NCBI GenBank assembly: GCA_020636275.1
Contig: JACJYD010000001.1
Location: 372,001-436,000 of the forward strand
Length of the DNA: 64,000 nt
Source: Lewinellaceae bacterium
Lineage (GTDB): Bacteria; Bacteroidota; Bacteroidia; Chitinophagales; Saprospiraceae
Reading direction: 5' to 3'
A program made the translations under genes and the position numbers. Positions 46,373 through 56,531 of this stretch are shown here, one piece after another; within the stretch, counting starts at the first letter, position 1, and each line of letters starts with the position of its first letter. The notes beneath the pieces are model-generated. The model was not told where the DNA came from, searched no databases, and worked only from the letters and a program-made list of their open reading frames with translations.

Positions 46373-48149
46373 GAGCATAAAGCTTTTCGATTTCCACTTC
46401 GAATTTCTTTTCAATGACGGAGCGGATCAGTTTTAAAGTGGGGGTGAGTTGACCCTGCTCGATGGTCCAGTCTTCGTGCAGGAGGAGGAATTTGCGGACC
46501 TTTTCGTGGCCGGGCAATTCTTCGTTGACCTCGTCGACGAGTGCCTGGAAGAATTTTTCCACCTTCGGGTTGATGACCATGAATTGGGGGGCAGTCCAGT
46601 GGACCTGATTTTCGTCGCACCAAAGTTGAAGCAGGTGGAAGTTGGGCAGGATCAAGGCGATGACAAAGGGCTTCCGGAACCCGACGATCATGCACTGGTC
46701 GATGAAAGGAGAGAGGTGGAGTTTGTTTTCGATATGCTGCGGAGCAACGAACTTACCTGAGGACGTTTTAAAAATATCCTTTTTCCGGTCGGTAATTTTA
46801 AGGAACCGGTGGTGGACCATCTGTCCGATATCGCCGGTTTGGAACCATCCGTCTTCCGTGAAAACGGCCTTGGTTTCTTCCGGCAGTTTGTGGTATCCCC
46901 GCATGACGTTGGGTCCTTTTGCCTGGATCTCGCCGATCCCATCTTCGTCCGGATCGGCGATCCGGATGCTTACGCCGGGTATGGGCAGGCCAACGGTTCC
47001 GAAGCGATTGAGGCCAGGCTCAAAACGGTTGAGGGTGAGCACAGGGGAGGTTTCAGTCAGCCCGTAACCTTCGCGAATGGCGATCCCGGCGGCGGAAAAG
47101 AGGCGGCCCAGTTTTTCTTCCAGTGCGGCGGCGCCGACCGAGACGCCGCGGATGCGATTGCCCAGCGCTTTGCGCCAACTCCGGTAAACCAGCAGGTCTG
47201 CGATGCGAAGCTGGAACCAATACCAAATACCGGGTACGCGGTGGCTTTCGAATCGTTCTCCCAATTTCAGCGCCCAGTGGACCGCTTTCCGTTTCAGGAA
47301 AAAGCCTTTGAGGGTTTGGGCGTAGATATGGTCGTAGATCTTTTCCAGAAGGCGGGGCACGGCGGTGAAATAGTGGGGTCGGACCTCCTTATAGATATCC
47401 GCCAGGTGGTCGGTGCGGTCGGCGTAGTGAAGCGAAGCGCCCACGGCGAGGTAGGTATAGACGACCATGCGTTCGAAGATATGGCTGAGGGGCAGGAAAC
47501 TCAGTACCGTATCGTCGCAGTTGACCGGGATGATGGAAATGACGGATTTGATATTGCTGATGATATTCTTGTGGGAGAGCTCTACGCCCTTGGGCTGGCC
47601 GGTCGTTCCGGACGTGTAGATAATCGTGGCCAGGTCGTCGTCGTGGATGACCCCTTTAAAGGTTTGCAACTCGGCCCGGTGGTGTTCGTTGGGTTCCTTG
47701 CGGAGGTCCTGGCAGGAGGGGATGTCGGGGTATTTTTCGAAGGTAAAGACCCCTTTGAGGCTGGGCGCCGACGATTGAATGCCGGTGATCAATTCGTAGA
47801 GGTCGGCGCCATCGGTGAAGCAATATTTGACCTCCGCGTCGCGGAGGATGTATTCGATATAGGAAGCGGATTGGTTGGAATGCACCGGTACTACAATGAC
47901 GCCGATCTGCTGGAGGCCGATGTCGAGGAAGTTCCAGGTGGCGCTTCCGTGATGGGAGAGAATAGCGACCTTATCGCTCTTTTTCAGGCCGAGATCCAGA
48001 AAACCGGCACTAAAGCGGTTGATCTCGTCGATGCAATCCTGGGTAGAAAACGTTTTCCAGTGGTGGTGATCCTTATGAGCCAGGGCCACTTTTTGTGGAT
48101 ATTTAGCCAATTGATAGGGCAAAATTTCGAATATGCGCTGAAAATCCAT
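46368..48149 (-). CDS. Long-chain fatty acid-CoA ligase (AMP-forming)
   Basis: Activates fatty acids to acyl-CoA. AMP-binding motif IIYTSGTTGQPKGVELSH near 183-200, core YGLTETSPVLTLN near 370-382, hinge GDIGQMVHHRFLKITDRKKDIFKTSSGK near 438-465. The start is ATG 48149 (MDFQRIFEIL) because the in-frame codon seven residues upstream would sit at the predicted transcript start; a one-mismatch -7 element TAGCTTTA lies at 48184-48177 on the minus strand. Confidence 0.95.
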   Translation of the reverse strand: MDFQRIFEILPYQLAKYPQKVALAHKDHHHWKTFSTQDCIDEINRFSAGFLDLGLKKSDKVAILSHHGSATWNFLDIGLQQIGVIVVPVHSNQSASYIEYILRDAEVKYCFTDGADLYELITGIQSSAPSLKGVFTFEKYPDIPSCQDLRKEPNEHHRAELQTFKGVIHDDDLATIIYTSGTTGQPKGVELSHKNIISNIKSVISIIPVNCDDTVLSFLPLSHIFERMVVYTYLAVGASLHYADRTDHLADIYKEVRPHYFTAVPRLLEKIYDHIYAQTLKGFFLKRKAVHWALKLGERFESHRVPGIWYWFQLRIADLLVYRSWRKALGNRIRGVSVGAAALEEKLGRLFSAAGIAIREGYGLTETSPVLTLNRFEPGLNRFGTVGLPIPGVSIRIADPDEDGIGEIQAKGPNVMRGYHKLPEETKAVFTEDGWFQTGDIGQMVHHRFLKITDRKKDIFKTSSGKFVAPQHIENKLHLSPFIDQCMIVGFRKPFVIALILPNFHLLQLWCDENQVHWTAPQFMVINPKVEKFFQALVDEVNEELPGHEKVRKFLLLHEDWTIEQGQLTPTLKLIRSVIEKKFEVEIEKLYAQ

Positions 48150-48239
48150 AGGCCAGGAGGTTAAGGACAAGGCATATAAAGCTAAAAAAATTATTCGAAA
48201 TTTTGATCAAGGGAATTTCCGGCATCCCGGGGAGGGGGA

Positions 48240-49151
48240 TTATTTTTCAGAGAAGGAATGGACCTGAACGCCCAGGTTGTTGAGGTATCCAATGGTATCG
48301 TCGAGACTTTTCAGGACGGTTACATTTCCGAAAGATCGCACTTGCTGGACCACTACCTGGTAACCGGAGAGCAAAATGGTGCTATCCGGGAACAGGTTGG
48401 ACAAAGCGTCAATATACCCCTGGACGGGTTCTTTGGCGAAGGTTTCGGAGATCATCGTATAGATGAAATCGGGCCGGTGGATCTGGCAAACGTCTTTCAG
48501 GTCGACCATCGACATGTCCTGACCGATATAGATCACGTAGTTGCCGCGGGATTTGAGCAGATAGTGCATGAAAAGGAGGCTGAGTTCCTGCCGTTCGCCT
48601 TCAGGAAGGTAGAGCAGGAATTTCGGCGCTTCACTATCGGAGGTCAGGGGTGTTTGGTCGGTGGCGGTGATGATCTTTTGGCGGATGAGGTTGGTGATGA
48701 AGTTTTCCTGAACGGGAGCGATGGAGCCGGTCAGCCACAATGCGCCCAGTTTGTCGAGAAACGGCAGGATCACTTCGAGCATGGTGCGTTCGAAGCCGAT
48801 CTGCTGAATGTTGGTGGAGACGATCCGGTCGAATTTATTCTCGTCCATTTCGATCATCGACAAGGTCAGGGCATCGAGTTGGGTTCCAAATTCATCGTTG
48901 ATGTCTGCAATGGCAGCGACCTTTTCGGCAATTTCGCGATCGCTCATCCGGGCGATCCTGGAGATCTTGTGGCCGTTTTTATTGAGCAGGGCGATATTGA
49001 GCAACAATTTCAGGTCTTCGTCGCGGTAGTAGCGTATATTGGTGGGAGTACGCTGAGGATCGATCAACCCGTAGCGTTGTTCCCAAATCCGGATAGTATG
49101 GGCCTTGATGCCCGATAGTTTTTCCAGATCTTTTATGGTATAAATGGCCAC
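48240..49151 (-). CDS. MerR-family regulator with a cobalamin-binding-like domain lacking its histidines
   Basis: The N-terminal MerR winged helix begins AIYTIKDLEKLSGIKAHTIRIWEQRYGLI, followed by a four-helix cap and Rossmann-like domain as in CarH/LitR. The W-x9-EH motif of those photoreceptors reads W139-x9-E149-N150, and the GERHE-type motif reads GERQE with Q188. Both histidines are replaced, so B12 binding is doubtful. The start is taken as GTG 49151, giving the standard MerR N-terminus; an AACCTTTG sequence at 49236-49229 may be its -7 element. It may regulate the divergent FnIII protein gene. Confidence 0.85.
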   Translation of the reverse strand: MAIYTIKDLEKLSGIKAHTIRIWEQRYGLIDPQRTPTNIRYYRDEDLKLLLNIALLNKNGHKISRIARMSDREIAEKVAAIADINDEFGTQLDALTLSMIEMDENKFDRIVSTNIQQIGFERTMLEVILPFLDKLGALWLTGSIAPVQENFITNLIRQKIITATDQTPLTSDSEAPKFLLYLPEGERQELSLLFMHYLLKSRGNYVIYIGQDMSMVDLKDVCQIHRPDFIYTMISETFAKEPVQGYIDALSNLFPDSTILLSGYQVVVQQVRSFGNVTVLKSLDDTIGYLNNLGVQVHSFSEK

Positions 49152-49363
49152 TGCGAGGAAGGTTTTTATTCGCTCAGGAGTTGAAAAGGAGGATTTTTGT
49201 TGCCCTGATGCTGAACAGCCATAAGGCACAAAGGTTTAGAAAAATTGCAAATTTTCAGACGAATCGGAGTTTGGTTTGATAAGTTGTCGGGGGTTTGAGC
49301 GGAAATAGTTGGAATTTATCTATTTTTAGCCTTGCAAAAACTGCCTATTTCAAAATCATACTT

Positions 49364-52300
49364 ATGAAACTACGTTTTACATCAGTTTTTTATTCTTTGG
49401 CACTACTGACGCTGGGGCTTTTTATGGCGAATCCTTCGCCTTTGAGCGCCCAGGTGAAGCCCACCGCGGGAGAGGTAGAGTGTTTTCAGGTCGGCAACGG
49501 CGGGCTATTTACCGACACCGGAGGACCAGGAGGAAATGATGCAGTGGCGGGTAGTGCGGGCAATTATCTCAATTGCGATTGCATTACGACGACGACCCTG
49601 TGTTCCTCGGACGGTAGTGCGGTAAAGGCGGAGTTTACCAAGTTTGGAATAAATGCTTCTTTCGATTGGTTGGTGATCCTGGATATGGATAATCCCGACA
49701 TGGACCAATATCCGTTCTCCGTATTGAGTTTGCCGGGTAATTCGGACCTTCAACTGTTCAACAACGCGGATGGTGCGGGCGACGGCGGTTCGGAGAACTA
49801 TGGCCTCGGCGCCCAGGTTGGTGTGGGCACCCTTGGCCAGATGGCCAATACGACATTTACCGCTACCAATCCTACGGGTTGTTTGACCTTTGTCTTCCGC
49901 TCTTCGGCACAGGTGGACTATTCGGGTTGGGAAGCCCAATTGTCGACGACCAGCAATGCTCCGCACCCGGGCGATAACGTTCCCTGCGGAGGGCCGGTGG
50001 CCTGTGCGCCTCCTTCCGCCCTGGAAGTAAACGATATCACGGAAACTACCGCATGGGTCACCTGGAACCCGTCTCCTACCTCCGATACCTATGTGATCGA
50101 ATACGGTCCGGAAGGTTTTTTGCCGGGTACGGGTATGACGATAACGGTGACCGGACAGACCAGCTATCTGCTGTCCGGATTGGATGATATGACGACCTAT
50201 GAAGTGTACATTCAGGCGATCTGCGATAATGGAGATGAGAGTGCCCTGATCGGCCCGACCGTTTTCACGACCTGCTGTATTCCCATTCCGGATGTATGCA
50301 ATTATACGCTGAATCTCTACGACTCGTTTGGAGACGGGTGGAACAACGCCAAGCTGACCGTCACCCAAAACGGCGTGAGCACCGTTTATACGTTTACTTC
50401 GGGCTCTTTCGCCACTTTTACTTTTCAGGTAACCGAAGGGCTGCCTCTGGTACTCACCTATTCGCCGGGCTCGTATGAAAATGAGGTGTCGTATGAAATG
50501 TTCGACTCGGACGGTGCGCTGCTATTTGCAGACGGGCCCTATCCCACGGTGGGAGAGGTTTACAATGAGATCGTGGTTTGCCCGGATTGTCCTGCCGTCA
50601 ATTTGGCGAGTATTACCATTTCGGATATCGATACCATGTCGGCCACGGTGAATTGGGATATTGTTCCCTCTGCCCAGAGTTATATTGTCGAATACGGACC
50701 GGAGGGCTTCCCACTCGGATTTGGCCTGAAGGACACGGTTATTACACCTCCCACGACGCTGACGGGGTTGAACCCCTGTGTCAACTACGATGTATTTATC
50801 ACGACCGTTTGCGGTCCGGATACGCTTGGACAGCCCGTGGGGCCCGTCAACTTTATGACAGACCCGTCGGGTTCGGCGGGACCGCCGTGTATCTATACCT
50901 TGAATATGTATGACTCCTTTGGGGATGGTTGGAATGGATCCTATTTAACGGTACAAACGGGGGGTAATTCAACGAATTATACGTTTACCTCCGGGAGTTT
51001 CTCCACGGTACAGATCCCCGTTTTTGCCAACTTGCCGGTGGTGATCACCTTTACGCCGGGTTCCTTCCTTAACGAGACCTCCTACGAGCTTTTCGATCCC
51101 GACGGGAACCTCGTTCTGGCAGATGGACCCTATCCGCAAACCGGAGTGGTGCTGACCTTTATCGCTTGTCCGACCTGTCCTGGACCCTCTTCCTTCTATC
51201 CGGTGGATGTCAACGCAGATAACGCCACGTTTGCCTGGAATGCCGCGCTGGAGGACGGCCAGTACAAACTCGAGTACGGCCCCCTGGGCTTTACCCAGGG
51301 CACGGGCACGATCATATATACCGATAATCTGCAGGAGACCATAACCGGGCTCACGGAGAACACCTACTATGACATTTATTTGTTCTTCACCTGTTCGGAC
51401 GATGGAGAGAGCGGTAAGACCCTGGGGCCCATCACGTTCAAGACCATTTGGTATAACGACGTGGGCGTATCCGGGCTGGTTGAACCTTCCAATGCGGATT
51501 GCAACCTGGCCGCCGACCAGCTGATCACGTTCTACCTGCACAATTTCGGGCAGTACCCGCAATCGCTGATCCCCTTCAATTTTGCCGTAAACGGGGTTAT
51601 CATTCCCATCAACTTCCCCGACGACGGACTCTATACCGGGGTGATCGGCAACGACAGCACGGAGATCGTCACGTTCGAGACGACCTACGATTTTTCGACC
51701 CCGGGTTATTACCTCATCGAGATCTGGACGAGCCTGGATCCCGACAGCGATTTAGAGAACGATACCTTCCGGTATGAACTGATCACGGCCTACCCGCTGC
51801 CTTTGAAGGAAGATTTTGAGTCGGGCGTATTCCCTGCCGGATGGCAAACCACGGAAACGGGTACCTTCCAATATGCGCCCAACCACCACAATAACCCGAC
51901 CTACGTGATATCCGACCAATTGTACTCCTTCGACCTGAATTTCGAAGTAACGACACCGCGGGTTGGCCCCATGGGCGATAACGACTCACTGTCGTTCGAC
52001 TATCGATACGTCAACTCTTTTGCCGGGACGGTGGCGGCTACGCTTGGGGCGGGCGACAAGTTAGAGGTCCAGGTGTCGACCGACTGCGGAGAGACCTGGG
52101 AGGTGGTCCATACCATTAACCAGACCAACCACGTGCCGTCGACGGTTATGAAGAAGATCACGGTCGATCTGTCGGCGTATGCAGGACAGGCGATCAATGT
52201 GCGGTTCTTTGCATTACGGGTCACTACTGCCGGTACGACCTATTGGATCGACCTGGATAATATAAACGTATATGGCTGTCCGGCCTCCTTCTTCTCCAAG

Positions 52301-52789
52301 CAGGATGTCACCAATGCTACCGGGCCCGATGTAAACGACGGCGCGGTCAAGCTGACGCCGATATACGGGACGGCGCCTTTTGCCTATCAATGGAGCAACG
52401 GGTCGATCTCGCCGCAGCCGAGTGGATTGTCTCCGGGCAGTTACACGGTGACCATTACCGACGCCAATGGTTGTTCGGAGGTGTTGACGGTTGAGGTTGG
52501 TGTCGAAGTACCGAATGGCACCCGCGATATCACGCCGGTGGGCACGGTTACCCTCTGGCCGAATCCAGCTCCGGGGGTTGCCAACCTACGGGTGGAAATG
52601 GAAACGGCTCAGGACCTGCACATTCAGGTGTTCAATGCGGTCGGGCAGTTGATCCGGGAGTATAACGAGGCCGGCGCCAACGTCGTAAACCAGGTCCTGG
52701 ACCTGAGCGATCAGGCCGGCGGAATGTATATGATCCGGTTGTCTTCCGGGACGGCCTGGCATTTTGAGAAATTAGTGCTGACGAGGTAG
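49364..52789 (+). CDS. Large FnIII/SprB-repeat T9SS cargo protein
   Basis: 1141 aa from ATG 49364 (MKLRFTS; signal peptide to about residue 29). In order: a CUB/IgE-like beta domain (~32-195), FnIII (~213-303), a YDSFGDGWN-bearing module (~310-405), a second FnIII, a second YDSFGDGWN module (~510-600), a third FnIII, a CARDB-like region, an MAM/LamG-like region (LPLKEDFESGVFPAGWQ), one SprB repeat (GPDVNDGAVKL...YTVTITDANGC) and a T9SS sorting domain (LWPNPAPG). Probably surface-exposed or secreted, for adhesion or a matrix. The start avoids a 23-codon upstream extension; TATTTTTA at 49321-49328 is a one-mismatch -7 element. Confidence 0.9.
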   Translation: MKLRFTSVFYSLALLTLGLFMANPSPLSAQVKPTAGEVECFQVGNGGLFTDTGGPGGNDAVAGSAGNYLNCDCITTTTLCSSDGSAVKAEFTKFGINASFDWLVILDMDNPDMDQYPFSVLSLPGNSDLQLFNNADGAGDGGSENYGLGAQVGVGTLGQMANTTFTATNPTGCLTFVFRSSAQVDYSGWEAQLSTTSNAPHPGDNVPCGGPVACAPPSALEVNDITETTAWVTWNPSPTSDTYVIEYGPEGFLPGTGMTITVTGQTSYLLSGLDDMTTYEVYIQAICDNGDESALIGPTVFTTCCIPIPDVCNYTLNLYDSFGDGWNNAKLTVTQNGVSTVYTFTSGSFATFTFQVTEGLPLVLTYSPGSYENEVSYEMFDSDGALLFADGPYPTVGEVYNEIVVCPDCPAVNLASITISDIDTMSATVNWDIVPSAQSYIVEYGPEGFPLGFGLKDTVITPPTTLTGLNPCVNYDVFITTVCGPDTLGQPVGPVNFMTDPSGSAGPPCIYTLNMYDSFGDGWNGSYLTVQTGGNSTNYTFTSGSFSTVQIPVFANLPVVITFTPGSFLNETSYELFDPDGNLVLADGPYPQTGVVLTFIACPTCPGPSSFYPVDVNADNATFAWNAALEDGQYKLEYGPLGFTQGTGTIIYTDNLQETITGLTENTYYDIYLFFTCSDDGESGKTLGPITFKTIWYNDVGVSGLVEPSNADCNLAADQLITFYLHNFGQYPQSLIPFNFAVNGVIIPINFPDDGLYTGVIGNDSTEIVTFETTYDFSTPGYYLIEIWTSLDPDSDLENDTFRYELITAYPLPLKEDFESGVFPAGWQTTETGTFQYAPNHHNNPTYVISDQLYSFDLNFEVTTPRVGPMGDNDSLSFDYRYVNSFAGTVAATLGAGDKLEVQVSTDCGETWEVVHTINQTNHVPSTVMKKITVDLSAYAGQAINVRFFALRVTTAGTTYWIDLDNINVYGCPASFFSKQDVTNATGPDVNDGAVKLTPIYGTAPFAYQWSNGSISPQPSGLSPGSYTVTITDANGCSEVLTVEVGVEVPNGTRDITPVGTVTLWPNPAPGVANLRVEMETAQDLHIQVFNAVGQLIREYNEAGANVVNQVLDLSDQAGGMYMIRLSSGTAWHFEKLVLTR

Positions 52790-52813
52790 CGGTCGCGCTC
52801 CTCCGGAGCAGAA

Positions 52814-52856
52814 AAAAGAAAAGGGGTGCGGGGCAAGCCTGCACCCCTTTTCTTTT
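52814..52856 (+). terminator. Intrinsic terminator after the FnIII gene
   Basis: Arms 52814-52832 and 52838-52856 pair over 19 bp (one G-U), loop GCAAG, with a T-rich right arm, 24 bp after the stop codon. Confidence 0.88.
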
Positions 52857-52903
52857 AAACCATTTACCCGTTCAACTGTATTAAATGTTAAACTATCAAA
52901 CCC

Positions 52904-54055
52904 ATGCGCATTGGGATCGTTTGCTACCCCACCTACGGGGGCTCGGGAGTTTTGGCCACAGAACTGGGCATCGGCCTGGCGCGGCGCGGCCATGAAATCC
53001 ATTTCATCACCTACCGGCAGCCTGCCCGTTTGAATGCTTTTCAGGAAAATATCTTCTACCACGAAGTGACGGCCGCCGATTATCCGCTTTTTGAATATCC
53101 TCCCTACGATACGGCCCTGGCCAGCAAGATGGTCGACGTGGTGCGGTATGAAAACCTGGACCTGCTGCATGTGCACTACGCTATTCCCCATGCCACCGTG
53201 GCCTATATCGCCAAAAAGATCTTGCTGACAAAGGGACGCTATGTTCCGGTCATTACCACCCTGCACGGTACGGATATCACCCTGGTAGGCGCCAACAACG
53301 CCTTCGCTCCGGTGGTCGAGTTTTCGATCAATAAGTCGGATGGGGTGACGGCGGTGTCGGAAAGTTTGCGCAAGCAGACCTATGAGCATTTCGACGTGCA
53401 GCGCGACATCAAGGTGATCTACAACTTTATCGACTTCTCCCGCTTTAAATGGAGTAATAAAGATCATTTCAAGAAGGCTATTGCACCCAATGGGGAGCGT
53501 ATCCTGGTGCACGTATCCAATTTCCGGAAGGTGAAGCGGGTAGATGACGCCATCCGCGTTTTCAAAAAAGTAAACGAACGTCTTCCCTCCAAGCTGTTGC
53601 TGATCGGCGACGGTCCCGAACGGCACAACCTGGAGGAACTGTGCCGGAACCTGGGCTTGTGCGACGAGATCCGCTTCCTGGGAAAACAGGACGCCATTGA
53701 AGAGCTCCTGGCCATTGGCGATCTGTTCCTGATGCCCTCTGAAAGTGAGAGTTTTGGTCTGGCGGCCCTGGAGGCCATGGCATGTGAGGTGCCGGTCATC
53801 TCATCCAATACCGGCGGGTTGCCGGAGGTGAATATTCATGGCGTGACGGGCTTTTTGAGCGGAGTGGGCGACATCGATTCTATGGCAACCAATGCCATCC
53901 GGTTGCTGGAAAGCGAAACCATGTTGCAGCAATTCCGGAAAAATGCGTTGGCCCAGGCAAAGGCCTTTGATATTCAGAATATCCTGCCGCAGTATGAAGC
54001 TTATTACCAGCAGGTGCTGGAGGAATCCGTGTATACCGGCAAAAATGTGAGTTAA
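52904..54055 (+). CDS. bshA: BshA, N-acetyl-alpha-D-glucosaminyl L-malate synthase
   Basis: First step of bacillithiol synthesis: joins UDP-GlcNAc to L-malate. GT4 family, two Rossmann domains. Family marks: IGIVCYPTYGGSGVLATELG at the start, HVHYAIPHA near 89-97, TTLHGTDITLVG near 124-135, VYNFID-like IYNFID, and the UDP-sugar site PSESESFGLAALEAMACEVP near 274-293. Length 383 aa is typical. It runs convergent to porZ with a 19-bp gap. Confidence 0.95.
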   Translation: MRIGIVCYPTYGGSGVLATELGIGLARRGHEIHFITYRQPARLNAFQENIFYHEVTAADYPLFEYPPYDTALASKMVDVVRYENLDLLHVHYAIPHATVAYIAKKILLTKGRYVPVITTLHGTDITLVGANNAFAPVVEFSINKSDGVTAVSESLRKQTYEHFDVQRDIKVIYNFIDFSRFKWSNKDHFKKAIAPNGERILVHVSNFRKVKRVDDAIRVFKKVNERLPSKLLLIGDGPERHNLEELCRNLGLCDEIRFLGKQDAIEELLAIGDLFLMPSESESFGLAALEAMACEVPVISSNTGGLPEVNIHGVTGFLSGVGDIDSMATNAIRLLESETMLQQFRKNALAQAKAFDIQNILPQYEAYYQQVLEESVYTGKNVS

Positions 54056-54074
54056 CAGAAGCGAACCCCGTCTT

Positions 54075-56375
54075 TTAATTAATAAAAAGGATCTTTGCGA
54101 TGACCGCATTCGGGTTGGCCAGGCTCTGCGGGCTGGTGCTGAACACGAGATAGACCCCTGAAGCAGCTTTCCGGCCGTTGTAATCGCGACCATTCCAGAT
54201 CGCTTGACCTCCTTCCGCTTTCGTCTGATAGACCAATTCCCCGCTAACATCCGTAATCTTGATATCGGCATCCCGCGCCAGGCCGCTGATGGCGATGAGT
54301 CCGTCGTAGTCGGGACGTACCGGATTGGGAAACACCACGACCTGGTTGGAATTGAGCACACCGCCTTCGGTGGCGGTACCGCGCATGGTTTGCAAGCCCT
54401 TATTCGTGCCGATATAGACCTCGCCCGTGACCGGATGTATGACGATGTCGTTGATGGTATTGTCGAAGAGCGGGCTGTTGTCGACATTGAGGTAGGCTAC
54501 TTGTTCCCTTCCATCGGGCGATTGAACGAAAATGCCGTTGTCGGTGCCGAACCATTTCCGGTTGGCGCCGTCGACGGCAATGGTGCGCACGTTTTCGGTT
54601 TCGAGGAGGTAGGCGCCGAAATTGTCCTGAAGCACGGTACGCAGGTTTCCGATGCAGGCCGGATCGAAACCGTCGCATTCGAAGACGATGACGCCCTGCT
54701 CGGTGCCCACCCATATGTCGCCGTCGAGATCCATCGCGATGCAATTGACCCGGTTGGAGGGAAGGTTGCTGTTGTTGGAAGAAATGCTGCGACAGCGATC
54801 GTCACTGGGGTTGTCGATATCGCCTTCGTCGAAGACGAGAAGCCCGGAACTGCTGCTGCTGACCACAAACCATTTGTAGCCGTTGCGATCGACGATCACC
54901 TGGAGCAGATCATTTTCGAAACAGCTGGTGGGGGCAAAACTTTTCCAGGTCCCATCGTTTTTCAGTACCGAAATGGGACGTTCTGCATGGTGATTGGCAA
55001 CCCAGAGGTTGTTTTCGCTATCAAATGCCAGACCGCTCACCCTGGTGCGTGCGGGATCTCCTATGGCATTGTTAAGTGACGAGGTCGTATCATTATAGAC
55101 AAACATATTTTCCCCGTCAAATTCAACCAGTCCATCGAGGAAACTGGCGACGTAGACCTTCCCATTTTCCGGGTTGACCGCCACATCGTAAAAGTCGAAA
55201 AGCTCTTTCAGTACACTCCGGTTATTCCGGTTATAGACCGACCATTTCCCGTCGATATAGGAGAAAAATCCGTCTTCCTGGTATAGATAGGTATAGTTGG
55301 TGCGCACCCCACCCGAGGCGATCCAGAGATCGTCGTTGTGGAGGACCATTTGGTTGATGTTATTGGAATAAGGCGCATTCAATACCGTGCGGCTGCAATT
55401 CTCCGAGCCGTTTTCCTGGAAACGGAATTCGCGCCACGCATCGGCAAACCAGACATTGCCGCTCTCGTCCTCGATGCCATAGATCGGGCGGTCGTAACAA
55501 TTGCCGGGGGCCTCCGTGAAAGTATCGTCTGAATTGAAATACAGCACTTTTCCCCGGCAGTTTTCCAGCAGGCAAGAGTAGCCGGCGATCAGCCGGGGTC
55601 CTTCGGCCGTGAGGTAGCGGATATATTGGTTGGGTTCGTGGTGTACAAAAGTGCGCTCCTGCCCGTCGTAGCGGAACAGCGTATCGTCGAGGCTAAAATA
55701 GAGTTCGTTGTGGTAGGGAACCAGCGCAGTGGCCGTATAGACCGAAGGGAACCCGTCTTCTTCATCGAGTTTGTCCCATTGATTGAAATCTTCCGGGAAC
55801 GTATTGCTCGTGGCAATCCGGTAGATGCCCTCTTCGGTAGCTATGTAGATATAGTCCTGAAAGATCGCGGAAGCCAACACCGGTAAGCCGGTGAAAGTGG
55901 TAAAGGGAAATTCGTTGTTGGAAAGGTCGAGTTCCGAAATACCGTAGTTGGCGCTGATGAGGACCCGGTCTTCATCTATGACGAATATATGGTACACTTC
56001 CTTGTCGCCGATGATGCCCTGGAAGTTGCTGATATCGAACAAGGTTGAAGTGCCTTCCGGTTTGATGACATCGATCGCGCTGTTGGTATAGACGACGATC
56101 AGGGTATTGCTGTAGCGGTCGAATTGCACCAGCGATATCCCCACCTGGCTCAATCCTTCGACTTTGGTGATGCGCTGAAAGGATTTGTCGGATTTATCCA
56201 AAATCGCCAGTGCCCATTCGGTGGCGAAATAGACTTTGCTGTCGCTCTGCGCCACCCAGTTGCCGTTGGGGTAGGCCAGGTGGGACTTCCATTGGCCGAT
56301 GGTCAGGTCCGTTTGGGCGAAAGACGAATATAAAAGGACGAAGCAGCTTATCAGGAGGAGTACAGCCTTCTTCAT
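54075..56375 (-). CDS. porZ: PorZ-type T9SS component
   Basis: PorZ is part of the T9SS attachment complex that delivers anionic lipopolysaccharide to PorU for anchoring cargo. Signal peptide 1-20, then IGQWKSHLAYPNGNWVAQS (the family start). Two beta-propellers made of repeated blades (GLAFDSENNLWVANH, CIAMDLDGDIWVGTEQGV, TIAVDGANRKWFGTDNGI) and a CTD-like tail (VFPNPVRPDYDG ... ASGVYLV) follow. At 766 aa it is close to the known PorZ length. It also resembles two-component-regulator propellers, but no kinase part is present. Confidence 0.88.
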   Translation of the reverse strand: MKKAVLLLISCFVLLYSSFAQTDLTIGQWKSHLAYPNGNWVAQSDSKVYFATEWALAILDKSDKSFQRITKVEGLSQVGISLVQFDRYSNTLIVVYTNSAIDVIKPEGTSTLFDISNFQGIIGDKEVYHIFVIDEDRVLISANYGISELDLSNNEFPFTTFTGLPVLASAIFQDYIYIATEEGIYRIATSNTFPEDFNQWDKLDEEDGFPSVYTATALVPYHNELYFSLDDTLFRYDGQERTFVHHEPNQYIRYLTAEGPRLIAGYSCLLENCRGKVLYFNSDDTFTEAPGNCYDRPIYGIEDESGNVWFADAWREFRFQENGSENCSRTVLNAPYSNNINQMVLHNDDLWIASGGVRTNYTYLYQEDGFFSYIDGKWSVYNRNNRSVLKELFDFYDVAVNPENGKVYVASFLDGLVEFDGENMFVYNDTTSSLNNAIGDPARTRVSGLAFDSENNLWVANHHAERPISVLKNDGTWKSFAPTSCFENDLLQVIVDRNGYKWFVVSSSSSGLLVFDEGDIDNPSDDRCRSISSNNSNLPSNRVNCIAMDLDGDIWVGTEQGVIVFECDGFDPACIGNLRTVLQDNFGAYLLETENVRTIAVDGANRKWFGTDNGIFVQSPDGREQVAYLNVDNSPLFDNTINDIVIHPVTGEVYIGTNKGLQTMRGTATEGGVLNSNQVVVFPNPVRPDYDGLIAISGLARDADIKITDVSGELVYQTKAEGGQAIWNGRDYNGRKAASGVYLVFSTSPQSLANPNAVIAKILFIN

Positions 56376-56490
56376 GTCGTACAGTTTGACGTATAGAAAT
56401 GCAGATCGATAATAGAACAGGGTATCCTTGAAATTATTGCCATATTAACAAGCCTGGCACTTTGTAACCAAATTACTTTACCAGTTTTTT

Positions 56491-56531
56491 TGTAAAGACT
56501 TCTGCGACCGCAGGTCGCAGAAGTCTCTACA
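56491..56531. repeat. First of two adjoining hairpins upstream of porZ
   Basis: Arms 56491-56509 and 56513-56531 pair over 19 bp with one mismatch, loop GCA. The core 56502-56520 fits CTGCGRC-N4-GGYCGCAG like those at 15811 and 59112. It lies in the 228-bp gap between nadD (stop 56604) and porZ (start 56375). Confidence 0.85.

Noticed and set aside
46809..48164. Open frame of 451 codons on the + strand
   Set aside because: Antisense to the acyl-CoA synthetase gene; no family features.
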